Shown here one piece after another: positions 44,061-55,335 of a stretch of DNA of 64,000 bases (the stretch's first letter is position 1; every line of letters starts with the position of its first letter). The position numbers were made by a program, and so were the translations under genes. Under the pieces are notes generated by a model. It was given only the letters and a program-made list of their open reading frames with translations, was not told where the DNA came from and searched no databases. Source of the DNA: Litsea cubeba (Eukaryota > Streptophyta > Magnoliopsida > Laurales > Lauraceae); NCBI GenBank assembly GCA_012931725.1, contig CM022951.1, forward strand, positions 38,983,949 to 39,047,948, given 5' to 3'.

Positions 44061-44837
44061 AGTGATAAAACAAGCAAGATTTTTTCTTCGGTCGCATTTA
44101 AACGCCAGTCGCGCTCTACAGCCCAACCCCATGTGGGGCCCACCTGCCGTCTGATCAAAACGATCCTAGCCCTTCAATCATAGATCATGTAAGGATCAGA
44201 AGTTAATCGATCATCATAGGTGGGCCATGGGATGGGGGGGGGCGTTGTGGGTTGTGGAGAATTTATGCTGGAGGAATCTGGGCCGTTGATTTGAAAGGGG
44301 AATCTTTTTCATAGTGCCAGCTATGGTTCGCGTAGTCAGAGCGAGGGATGCCAGCGAGGAAATGATAGTGTGTGGAGCCCACGAATTGACGGAAATCTGA
44401 TGCTGTCTATGGAATGGCGCCAGTGCTGGCATCTTCTGTCAATCTCTTCTCAGTTCGGCGGTTCGCACCTTTGGAGTGGCCAGTTGAAACCTAGTCGCGC
44501 GACTGGGGATTGAGTAGCATGAGCTTAACGCTCATGAAACACGACATGGTTGACCGTTTATACGTGGATTAAATATCTGAACAGGTCTTAAGATATTTTT
44601 TTTTTTATTTAATTTGTGTAGTACAAGGTACTCGGAAATATGCGGGTAGAAATCAGTTTGCGAACCACATGATGGGGCCCATCTATCATCAATTCAAACC
44701 ATGTGCTAAATAGGGAATCCCCGGATGGTCACCGATCTCGCGGCCATCCAAATAGACAGGGCCGTTAGATGGAGTGTCGATATTTTTTTAGGCAAGAAGT
44801 TGTTAAACTTGTTAGCCATGGATGAAGGGGTTGGAAG
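44061..44837. other. FAH upstream region
   Basis: No gene is seen. The short open frames here are low-complexity or random. The region probably contains the FAH promoter, but no TATA box stands out. Confidence 0.5.
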
Positions 44838-45285
44838 CAGGGGCGGATCTAGGGGGGTGCCGAGGGTGGCTGAAATCCACCCCAACTCCCCAACTTTCCT
44901 AAAAAAAAAAAAATATGGTGCTTGAATACGAGCCATTGTTTGTCAATCAGTTGATGCTAGCAAGCCTCTATAGTCTATATGGATTAGATGTCTAGATGCT
45001 TATACTCCCTCTTAGAGCTTCAATCATTATTTGGTTATACTGAGCATGAACATGAGTGGTATTAGTCCCTTTTAGAAGAGTAGTCAGGATAACTACTAGT
45101 TGCTTCATAGTTGGATGACTAGTTATCCATGATTAATTTGATGACTCCCAAAAAAAAAAAAAAATTGGATGACTCCCATTTTGTTACCTCCAATTAATTT
45201 GCCACTATTACCTACCAAAAAGATTTTTGGAGTGACAATTAGTAGTAGCAGCCCCTCCTTACTAATAATCTTGGATCCGCCCCTG
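44838..45285. mobile_element. hAT-type MITE (448 bp)
   Basis: Ends CAGGGGCGGATCTAGG and (reverse complement) CAGGGGCGGATCCAAG are a terminal inverted repeat. The 8-bp TSD GTTGGAAG / GTTAGAAG (44830-44837, 45286-45293) has one mismatch. It is non-coding. Confidence 0.83.
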
Positions 45286-45357
45286 GTTAGAAGCATAAAA
45301 TTGGGGTCAAACTTGATGTTTTGGTGGTCTCAAATGGATCTCTCCATCCCCCATTGT

Positions 45358-45859
45358 TATGGTTGTAAACGGGACGGTTCCGAATCGGAACCATAGTGGA
45401 TTCGGACCCGTTTTAAAATAACGGTTCCGGTTCCGGATCTGAATTTGAATCAAAACTCGGATTCAGTTCCGAAACCGAGTCGACCTATAGGATTCAAATC
45501 TAGTTCCAAGATCGATTCTATTTTCTTTTTATTCTTCATTTTTTCTTAAAATAAGCATATCATTCAACTTATAACCGTGCATCAAGTCTACTACATCCAA
45601 CATTATACATAAGAATGCCCAAAAAGAGTTAGTTTTAAAGTACAACTTGCAATATCAAAGACTCATATGTCGGGTCGCGGGTCCACGGGTCGGAACCTAT
45701 ATTAACCCGGAATCGGACCCGTTTATCAATCGGAACCTAAATTAGGTTCCGGACCTGGACCCGTTTATGAATCGAAACCTATAATAGGTTCCAAACCCGA
45801 TTTTTTGAGGGTCAAAACTTCCGGGTAATCGAAGAATCGGATACCCGTTTGCAATCCTA
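45358..45859. mobile_element. hAT-like MITE (502 bp)
   Basis: Inverted ends are TATGGTTGTAAACGGG and TAGGATTGCAAACGGG. The 8-bp TSD CCCATTGT / CCCATCGT (45350-45357, 45860-45867) has one mismatch. The interior is packed with GGTTCCG and GAATCGG motifs and their complements and has no ORF. Confidence 0.78.
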
Positions 45860-46121
45860 CCCATCGTATCTCCAAATGGAGCCCCAAGGCTGGTTTGGTT
45901 CGCAAGGAAGGTTGGCGGCCTTAGAGGCCCTTTTGTAATGAGAATTGATGTCAGGGGAGAGTTCTTAATTCTCCAAATTATGTCTCAAAGCAAGTATTCA
46001 ATCATTCAGTATATCTTATAATTCATCATGCTTGAGTTTAAAGAATTTAAAAATATCAAGATTTGGGTTCCATAAAAATTTTAGCAATCGCATGTGGAGT
46101 TTTGAATGCTCCATAAATAAT

Positions 46122-46852
46122 AGAGTTTTTGCATACACCCTCCTAAGGTTTCTAGGATTTGTAAATAAGCCCCTATGATTTTAATATTTGTATATACCCC
46201 CCCCCCCCTACGTTTTCATTTTAATACCTTCCATATCTCAAAGTTAGTAGCTATACGGCCACCATAAGTTTTTAGAGTAAAATGACATTTTTGCCCATCT
46301 CTTTATCCATATATGCATAATTTCAAAAGCTTGGATTTATTTTTCTTTAAAGCTTGTAATATTAATAATTACTATAATATATTTAGTGGGAAAGAGTAAC
46401 CCTGTATAAATCGATTTTTATCAAGATGGGGCCCATTTCATTAAATCTTAATCGATCACAATGACAATCAACACTTGTACTTATAATTGGTTATAATTGA
46501 CCCAATCCACACACAACCCCCTATTAGATTGATGAGAGTATCAAATACATGATTAGGCTTAATGTGCATGGGAGAATTTGAGAGAGACTATTGGGACTTG
46601 GGACAAATAATGGTATTTTTATAAATAATGACATACTTATATTTGTTTAATGAATTTGGGGTAAAGTTGTCATTTTTATAAAAAAGAAAATCAAGACAAG
46701 TCTTTTGGTGGTCACCTTTTCTCTTTATGACTAGTGATTTTGCAGACATAGATGATATTAAAATGAAAATGAAGGGGGTATATGCAAATACCGAAACTAT
46801 AGGGGCTTATTTACAATTTCTATAAACCTCAGGGGTATATACAAAAAGCTCT
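46122..46852. mobile_element. DNA transposon with ~80-bp terminal inverted repeats (731 bp)
   Basis: Both ends carry a long inverted repeat (AGAGTTTTTGCATACACCC... / AGAGCTTTTTGTATATACCCC..., sharing TTGTAAATAAGCCCCTAT). A 7-bp duplication, AAATAAT (46115-46121, 46853-46859), flanks it. Long inverted repeats suggest a Mutator-like MITE, although its TSD should then be 9 bp. No coding sequence. Confidence 0.75.
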
Positions 46853-46859
46853 AAATAAT

Positions 46860-49683
46860 AACTGACATTGCTGTAAAAGATTTCCCACGCATAAGATTTT
46901 TGTTGGAAACGGATTAAAATAAATGCTCCTTAAATGTTTGGGTCAAGTGCCAACACACTCTTGATTAAGTGGTGTTAAGACTTTACTATCAGTATCACTC
47001 TCAACTAATAGTCCAACATAAAAATAAATAAATAGAAGTTTAGGAAGTAAATTTGAAGGTCACTGGTTTCATGTTGATTTATTCGAGTTATGGACATATT
47101 TAATTTTCATTGAAAGTTGGGCTAGTCACATGGTTCTCATCTCATACACATTGAAGATAAATTGCTTGAATTGTTGTCAACAAAGAGTGGGTTGCTGTGT
47201 CCACTCTCATTTCCTTAGTCCTACCATCTCCATTGACGAGCCAATGAACTTTTCTGAAGCAATCTTGGGTGAACTGTGAACGTTGCATTGGACATTTATG
47301 TCCTATATTTTCCATGCCCATTCAATTGTTTTGCTTCATGTTAGCTCTCCAGTCTCCACATATGCGAAATCTCCTTCTGCAGAACTTCTACATGTGGACA
47401 TCTCATTCTGACTATCAAAGATGTGGGGGACCATCAAAAAATGGATACACCCTTAATTAAAGGCACCCACCACAACATGTGTGACAATGGTTCATAGTAT
47501 AGGGGATTTTGTCTTTTTGGGAGGCTTGCATGAAAATATGGTAATATATTTTGGTTTGTATATTTCTCCATGTCCACCTGAAAATGTTCAAGTAATTTTA
47601 AAAACCAACTTACATTTGTGACAATGGTTCATAGTATAGGGGATTTTCTCTTTTTGGGAGACTTGCACAAATTCACAAAGTAGCAGTTCAAGAGAGTCTC
47701 ACTTGATCGGTGAAAGGGATTGAGAATCCTACACTGCCCAAAGAGCAAATCCTCCGAGGTGAAAAACGCGCCATTATATCAGATAGACGGCTGCTTTTAT
47801 GGTCAAGTTGATCGATGTAAGCCGATGGATGAACTTCCATTCTAGTAACAAGAAATATGCCCGAATAGCACTTAGACTAGGTTTATGCGGTTGCATGAGA
47901 CCCGGTTTCACCCATGTTACAAATGCATCTGATCATCTCATTTTATAGCAGGACTCTTTCATTTTCAAAATGAAGTAATCATGGTTAACCCATTGATGTC
48001 ATGGGACGCAACACAAAAGAGGGCGAACAAAATCATTTAAAGGGAGTCCTCAAGGGCCCAAATGTCAATGGATTTGGAGTAGGATTAGGATCCCCCATCA
48101 AATTAAACACTCGTAAAAACAATAATTGTATGTCTAAAAACTTTATATTTTAAGGGGCCATTTGGAAGGTTTAATTCAATTATCAAGAGATAATTAGATT
48201 AATGTTTAAAATAAAAGCTCCAGCTTTTTAGTTCTAATTAACAATTAGTCTCTTTGGTAAAATTATAAATATAAAAAAAAAGTTCTTTTTCATAAGGTTA
48301 TTGGGGCCCACATATAAGAATTGTGGTAGTTACGACCCACCTTTTAAAAATTATAATGCAGAACTCACCTCTGCATCATTTTGAACATTTTGTGAGGTGG
48401 ATCATTTTCGTCCAAACCACTTGAAAATCTTACATTGTCTTCTTCCATCAACTTTAGCTAACAAAAAAAAAAAAAAAACAGCCCCCCTAGCTTATTTTTA
48501 AGAGGCAAAAACTTTAATTTATAAATAAACTCTAAAAAATAAAAAATATAATTAGAAATATACAAAATGCTCTAATATGTAATAAATAAGCTCTAAATCA
48601 TAATATAAGAGCTTATTTTTGGAGTTCGTAAATGTAATTTCTAACACAATTTTTTTATATGAGAACAAAGCGTTGCTTAATTGACTGGCAACCCTACCTT
48701 TTATTAAGATGACTAGAAATTGACCTTGGTCTCCCCCATCCTCACACGTATAAATTCTCACTACCCGCATGTGCAAATTCTCTCATCTCACATGTACGAA
48801 TTTTACTCCTTACATGTGTGAGTCTGTTGGGTGTCAGCACCCTTAGCTGGGATGCCAAACAAACACACACTCATCCATCTCCCTAAGTAGTTTCTCTCTG
48901 AAGATCCAATTGGCACTCATATATCCTATTGGTTGCATTGGGCGGCCCACATGTGAGGAGAAACGGTGGCAAGCAGACAACCAAGAACCGACTCACTATT
49001 TGAAAACGTAGTCGCGCGCGTTTGTCATCGCCAGTGTAACTAACGGTCCATTTCCACTCTTTTGAGCCTCTTTATTAAGGTTTTGAATTTGAATTGTAGT
49101 TACTTAAAGTCACATGCAGTGCACGTGGGAGAGAGGGAGGAATGATCATGGTCCCCACCCTCCTTCCTCCCCTCACAAGAATCTGGAATAATCTATATCC
49201 TGCAGAGCTGGGAGTTAAATATTCATGTGCTTATTATCAAGAGCAATATAAGCCATACCAAATAATATTATTATTTTATTTAATTATTTTTTTATAAATT
49301 TTACTTTTTAATAATATAAATTAAAAAAATAATTTTGAGTGATTTAAATTTCGTATGTTTGAATTATCTGAAACCCATGATAACGTTTTTGTTTTTCAGA
49401 AACAAAGAGTTTTATAAGTTTAAAGTTATAATCATCGGCAGGAATGTCAATATGGTTGTGTACTAATCACAAAATCTAAATCATAAGCTTTCTAAGAACA
49501 CATAATTGCGACTTCAAAATAATATATTTGTACAAAGACTATGGTATTTTAATTATTAGCAAGTACTTTAAGCATAATCAATCTAATACAAATCCAATTC
49601 CAATTGCAATGAAATAATGGTAATTATTGGGTATGATCCTAAAAGTTGTCCCTACTTAAAACCTAAAAAGAATAAAATATGCA
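46860..49683. other. Gene-free stretch
   Basis: No gene is seen. It contains two ~50-bp direct repeats (47480-47667) and AT-rich sequence around 48100-48650 that may include a small decayed transposon, without resolvable ends. Confidence 0.5.
47480..47667. repeat. Two 51-bp direct repeats
   Basis: 47480-47530 and 47617-47667 share TGTGACAATGGTTCATAG and the following GGGGATTTT(G/C)TC with few differences. Confidence 0.85.
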
Positions 49684-49796
49684 TAATTCTTAGGGTAAAA
49701 TAGCGAGAAGTCCTGATTATTGGGCTATAAAGTCTCTATGACAGAGCATTACTGTTTAATGCCTAGAGTCCCTTGCACATGGGATTAATTCAGGCG

Positions 49797-49934
49797 GTGG
49801 TCCCTAAGCATGTGACATCAGATATTTTATGACTCATTTGCCCTTCTAACCATTTAAATGGGTGTGTGGTCCCTAAGCATGTGACATCAGATTTTTTTAT
49901 GACTTATTTACCCTTCTAACCATTTAAATGGGTT
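49797..49934. repeat. Two 69-bp tandem repeats
   Basis: Units starting at 49797 and 49866 (GTGGTCCCTAAGCATGTGAC...) differ at a few positions. They lie near the left end of the Mutator-like element. Confidence 0.9.
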
Positions 49935-50029
49935 TCATGCAATTTAAATATGGGTTTTAGCTCCAACTCACTGTCTTTCCCCGATTATTTTCCAAATTAA
50001 ATATAGTAAGGTGAGTTTTCAATCAAATT

Positions 50030-51330
50030 TTAAGTTTTAAATTGGAGGGAATGACAATTCATAATAAATTTATTTAAATTCACTTCAAACACAGATAATT
50101 TCATATTAGATTCAAATAAATTTTTATCAAAACTAGATAAATTCAAACTAAATCTAGTCAAACCAAACCAAATCTAGTTAGATAATTTCATATCAAAGTG
50201 ACATAACTTGTTTTCAAACTGGTTATGATTTCAAAAACAGATAAATTCATATAAACTCACGCCAAGTCAGATAAGTTGACATCAAAGTTAGATAAATTCA
50301 ACACAGATAAATTTACTTAATTCGTATCAAACTCAGATTAATTCAAAGCAAACACAAATAAATTCATATCAAACTTAGATAAATTCATACCAAACACGGA
50401 TAACATCATGCCAAAGTCAAATAACATTATGTCAAAGTCAGATAACACATACAAAACTCAGATAATACATACATCAAAGTTAGATAAATTCTCAGGAAAC
50501 TCAGATAAATTCACTTAATTCGTATATTAATTCAAAGCAAAAATATATAAATTCATATCAAATTTAGATAAATTCATACCAAACACAGATAACATCATGC
50601 CAAAGTCAAATAATATTATGTCAAAGTCAGATAACACATACATCAAAGTTAGATAAATTCACAACAAACTTAGATAAATTCACTTAATTTGTATCAAACT
50701 CAGATTAATTCAAAGTAAAAACAAATAAATTTATATCAAACTTAGATAAATTCATACCAAACACAGATAACATTATGCCAAAGTCAAATACATTATGCCA
50801 AAGTCAGATAACAAAAAAAAAAATCAGATAACACATACATCAAGGTTAGATAAATTCATACCAAACACAGATAACATCATGCCAAAGTCAAATAACATTA
50901 TGCCAAAGTCAAATAACGCATACAAATTTTAGATAAATTCACAGCAAACTAAAAAAAAAAAACTCATTTAAAACCAAGTTGAATACATTTTAAAGTCAAA
51001 TAAAATCATGTGAAATCTATTTAACTTCATACCAAACTCATATTATTTCATAAAAAACTCAGATAAAATTGTTTCAAAGTCACATAAATTCATTTGAAAC
51101 CTTGTTTAATTGATAACAAACGTAGTTAAATTGAAATCAAACTCAGAAAAATCATGTAATATACAGATAAATTTATTAAAAGTCATGTTTAATTGATCAC
51201 AGACTAAGATGACTTCACATAAAGCTTAGATAAATACATGTCAAAGTCAAATAATTTCATATCAAGCTCAGATAAATTCAAACCAAAACTTAGATAAACT
51301 TATTTCAAACTCAATTAAGTTCAAGTCAAG
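50030..51330. repeat. Degenerate ~21-bp minisatellite with higher-order blocks
   Basis: Repeats of the type AAACTCAGATAAATTCATACC, 20-22 bp each, fill about 1.3 kb. A multi-unit block containing ATAACATCATGCCAAAGTC and related units recurs near 50375, 50565, 50745 and 50855, so larger blocks were duplicated after the unit array formed. There are no conserved direct repeats with unique spacers, so it is not a CRISPR array. Confidence 0.9.
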
Positions 51331-51600
51331 ATGATTTGGTTGCTCAGGTAAGATCGCCACGTGTATGGTAGAGAAAGTGGATGAACACAATTTGCATCAA
51401 TTCAGGTGCTTAGATTTCGGAGTGTATGACGGAAGCGGTACGTGTTTGATGACTATAGAGTATATAAAGAGATGGCATTTTTGTCTTTTTGACTCACTAA
51501 ATGTTAAAAGGGGACCGCCGCCTCTATGATAAAATGGCCTGGACCACATGCTATAAAACGTACTGTTGGGGGACCTGTCGCCAAATGCCCCTAATTCTTA

Positions 51601-54485
51601 AGGTTATGTTAGTCAAGGTAAAAGTTATATAATTGTTGATGGTATATTTGTCATCAGATCGATTTTGATCAACAATATTAGAAAGAGGGGGTTATAGTTA
51701 AAATAACTTAAGTAATTCAAAACTATTGAGAGTAATAAGATAAAGACTTCAATTGATAGATCAAAGTTGAAGTTAGGAGGGTGAAATAAAGAAACGTGAT
51801 CCAAATAATCGGCTAAAGAGTTTTTTATTTGGGTCAAATTCGATATGGGTAAGGAGTCTTAATACTGAGCAAATAAGAAATCTAATCTAATCTAATTAGC
51901 TTCAAACTGATAGAGAATTTCTAATTGGAGAGTGGATGGTCAAGACGGAAATTGACTTTGTCAAAACTATAATTGAGTTGTTCAGAATTAGCAACTAAAT
52001 ACAGACATTTATCTGTATGCTTTGATTGCTTTTAATTGGGCAACCAATAATTTTAGAAGATTATTTTTTAATTCACCAAATCATTTTTTTTATCTCACGG
52101 GACCTATTATTACCAAAAAGAAATTGGTACCCAGCTTAGGGGGCTGGGACTTCAGCCTTTTGGTGAGGGAAGTAGACCCAGGCATTGGGTGAGGAAAGAT
52201 GACTATCGAAGTTCGAGTCCTAGCAACAACGTAAAAATTGCCGTCTTATCTATCTATTTATTTGTTGGATGATTACCTTGTGTGTCCTCCATTTTATTAA
52301 AACTCAAAACCTCCAATAAAACCCCTCCTCTCCTAAAACATGTCTGTCAAATCCTAACGCAACTTGCGTCTCCATGATCCTTTCCGTGTACAACATACTT
52401 GGTAGAAAAATATACTATTTGAATGCCTCGAAATTTCAATGAGGTGGGCTGCAATGTTGAGTACTACTACTTTAACTAGGGTTTTTCCAAGTCAAAGTAC
52501 CATACGATCCGGACTCCAATAGACTTGCCAAATTGTTTGCCTACTATGTGATCTACCAAAATTTCCAACATCATATTACCAAATGTAATTTCTTAACAAG
52601 TCCCTAGCAAAAAATATTGATTGCACAAAATCTCTTTTGAGAAACCAAATATGAAATTAAGTATAAATTGTTGGAAGTAGGTGGGCCTTGTGGATAGGTA
52701 TTCAAAAACTTTTAACTCACTTAAAACAGAGATCAAATTGCCAAAAAAAAAAAAAAAAACCTCAATCCTAAGATCTAAAACCTTAATCTCATGCATTATG
52801 ATCAAAGATCTATCAAAAAGATAGGATCAAACCTTAATCGCAGATTCTTATATCCTTCTCCTTTGTGTTCTTCCACGCTATGACCCTCTTAATAGAGAAT
52901 AGTTAGGATTCATGAAAAAAAAAGGAATTGATGATCCACTCACAACAGAACCATTTCCCACATCAGGCACTAATATATTTTTAATGCCTAATTAGATCGG
53001 GTAATCATTCGAATTTAGAACAAACAAAAGCTCGTTGCTTTTGGTTTCCCTATAATTGGAGCTATAGGGCTCTATCCATTTATTCACTCGACCCAACTTG
53101 AATTGATTTGACCCATTTCCAAGAAAAGAATCAAAATAAGATTTTGTATCAATCCGTTAAGGATGAAGTATTCTAAGAGTTCTCCATTGATACGACATGC
53201 TGTTTTTTAGAGAACTTCTCAAGAAGAATTGTGAGATCTCAAGTAGAAAAAAACCATCTAAAGTAGAAGAGAACCCTAGCACTCTGGTAAGAAACTAGAG
53301 GAGAGAGATGAACTTGAAAGATTATTTTGTGTCTTATATACAGTTTTTCAAATACCTCCTCTTATTCCAAGATTAGAAGTGTCACTTCTATTTTTAGAAT
53401 GTGTCATACTCCTTCTTCATTTAAGAGTTTCAATTGGATTAGTAACCTTCTCTTATTAGGGCTAGCATTGGGACTACTAGGGATTTCTTAGAAACTTGGC
53501 TCCAACTGAAAATCTGAACCCCACATCTCATATTAACTCCGGACCCACAGTTAATTGCATATATGTCCACTAAATAAATGCAATTTCACTCCAGTGTTAG
53601 GAATAATTATAAAAAGACCATAATCTTCCCAATTACTACAAGTAGTCCCCTCCATCAATTATATCCATATATCTATTGGAATAAATTTGTCTAACCAAAT
53701 TGAATTCATCTCTTATCATCCTTGTGACTCAATTAGTCACATTAATCATCAATACCATCCAATTAACTCTTAATTGAGATGAGTGCGCACTTACCAATGA
53801 TAAAATTCATTAATTGGCACAAAGGGATATTTAGGGGATATGTTCCAACTTTAAAATTATATGTTCCCACAACCCCACTACCACGTACCCAAGACATCGA
53901 GGTATTGACTTACAATTGGCCTCACTCATTGATGACTCAAATCAAATGCATAGTAGAAACTTGGGTTCATTAATCTCTCAGGATTGAGAGCATATTGTTT
54001 CGGAATTATGAGAACAGTTTTTAAACCAAAGACATATTTGCATAAGGTGCTACTCATGATCTTTCAGTACATCCAATGTACCAACACAATGATCTAGAGT
54101 CTTACACTCTGATGATCGAGACATACCACACTATTTCATAGTGATCACAATGCTGCAACCTTATCAAGTGAGATGCTCAATCTCATCACTGGTTGTGAAA
54201 ATACTTTAAGTATAAGATTTGTGATCCATGTCTCCTGTATGTGAATCTCATCCACACATATATGGATTACATCTAATACACTTATTGGCTCCGGAACCAT
54301 CACATCATTTTGTACTGATTATGTATAAACATAGAATAAAATACCATTCATCACATTAATAAAGCATGAAAATATAAATTAATTAATGAAACAAATCAGT
54401 TTATTCAGATCATCCACTGGATTGAGGACATACAATCTAACATAAACTCATCTACAACAATCAATTCATCTTTTGGTAGGACCAT
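51601..54485. other. Gene-free stretch, possibly decayed LTR sequence
   Basis: No gene is seen. A minus-strand TATATAAG near 53335 and the long non-coding sequence around 53.2-54.4 kb look LTR-like, but I found no matching ends or TSD. Confidence 0.3.
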
Positions 54486-54499
54486 TAATGAGCGTTAGA

Positions 54500-55321
54500 T
54501 CCATCAAGGTGGTGGCTCAGAGGGTTTGCTCCCCAAGGTTTCAAGTTTGACTCCCACCCCTTGTGTTATTCGGGTACTATGTGTGCGGCCATGTATATAC
54601 CCCCAGGGAATGGTCATTGCTCATCAAAATCTGATAACCCCAGGGCCAAGGGCCAAAGGTCTGAAGGCTGAACCGGCGAGGGACACCATGTTGGGAATTA
54701 GGTGGACCCACAAGCACACAACAAAAAACACAGAGAAAAACTTTACTTCACTTTCAAGCGGAATAATCAAATACAAACAATGGTCTTATCCAACTTTTCA
54801 ATATAACACTCAATGAACCCATTAAAAATCACAATATACTTAGACAAGATACTGTTCACTCTTTTTCTCTCTTATGCACTACAGGCATAGCACCCTCTTT
54901 ACATTTGTCACTTGCTTGACTTGTGTACAAATGAGGCATGACTTCCATATATTTATAAGCTTAAGTTCCTTAGGCAGTAAGGAAAAAATAATGTTGGTAC
55001 ATTGCCTTGCCTTTCTTCACCCATGTGATGATGTCGACGCTTCCGGATGCTTCATAAAGTGAGCTCTTGATGGACCCTTCTACATAATTCAAGAGAGAGA
55101 GAAAGACTCTTTGAATAGTTCTTTCTAGAACATTTGGGAGAACATTGTCCAAAGTATCATCATGCATTATGACCTCGTTTGAGTGAGGAGGTGATGGAGT
55201 TATCGGGAAAACTTGAGAATAAGAGAGAGACTTGGAGAGGACTCTTTCTAGAAACTTAAAGAAGGTGATACATTTATGTTAATGTTTGACTAACACACCA
55301 TTCATCATAAAATAATAATAA
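54500..55321 (+). mobile_element. tRNA-derived SINE (~210 bp) split by a solo LTR
   Basis: A tRNA-like head has an A box, TGGCTCAGAGG (54513-54523), and a B-box-like AGTTTGACTCC (54544-54554). The 3' end is an (AAT)n tail at about 55310-55321. The 14-bp TSD TAATGAGCGTTAGA is exact at 54486-54499 and 55322-55335. Subtracting the inserted LTR and its TSD copy leaves about 210 bp, a normal SINE length. Confidence 0.8.
54689..55295 (-). repeat. Solo LTR (607 bp) inside the SINE
   Basis: Ends TGTTGGGAATT...GACTAACA, with the exact 5-bp TSD CACCA at 54684-54688 and 55296-55300. No internal retrotransposon sequence is present, so it arose by LTR-LTR recombination. A TATAAATATATGG box on the minus strand (about 54950) suggests minus orientation. 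Confidence 0.85.
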
Positions 55322-55335
55322 TAATGAGCGTTAGA

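Larger units (their letters stand above)
49693..51591. mobile_element. Non-autonomous Mutator-like element (1.9 kb) carrying a minisatellite
   Basis: Ends GGGTAAAATAGCGAGAAGTCC and (reverse complement) GGGGCATTTGGCGACAGGTCC are a degenerate inverted repeat, with GGCGG(T/C)GGTCCC also shared further in. An exact 9-bp TSD, TAATTCTTA, lies at 49684-49692 and 51592-51600, the length typical of Mutator elements. No transposase is encoded. Most of the interior is a ~21-bp tandem repeat. Confidence 0.82.

Noticed and set aside
43806..44158. Charged low-complexity reading frames on both strands near the FAH leader
   Set aside because: They arise from the GA/CT-rich leader; codon content is repetitive and frames overlap the 5' UTR.
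48155..48630. Possible transposon starting GGGGCCATTTGG with a GGGGGGCTGTTT counterpart
   Set aside because: No convincing inverted-repeat pairing and no matching target duplication.
50030..51330. Regular short repeats resembling a CRISPR array
   Set aside because: Units are contiguous and degenerate without unique spacers, the genome is eukaryotic, and the array lies inside a transposon.
52600..54480. LTR retrotransposon
   Set aside because: LTR-like composition and a TATA-like box only; no paired repeat, primer-binding site, purine tract or TSD found.
54513..54554. tRNA gene
   Set aside because: Only the promoter boxes resemble tRNA; the flanking duplication and tail show a SINE.
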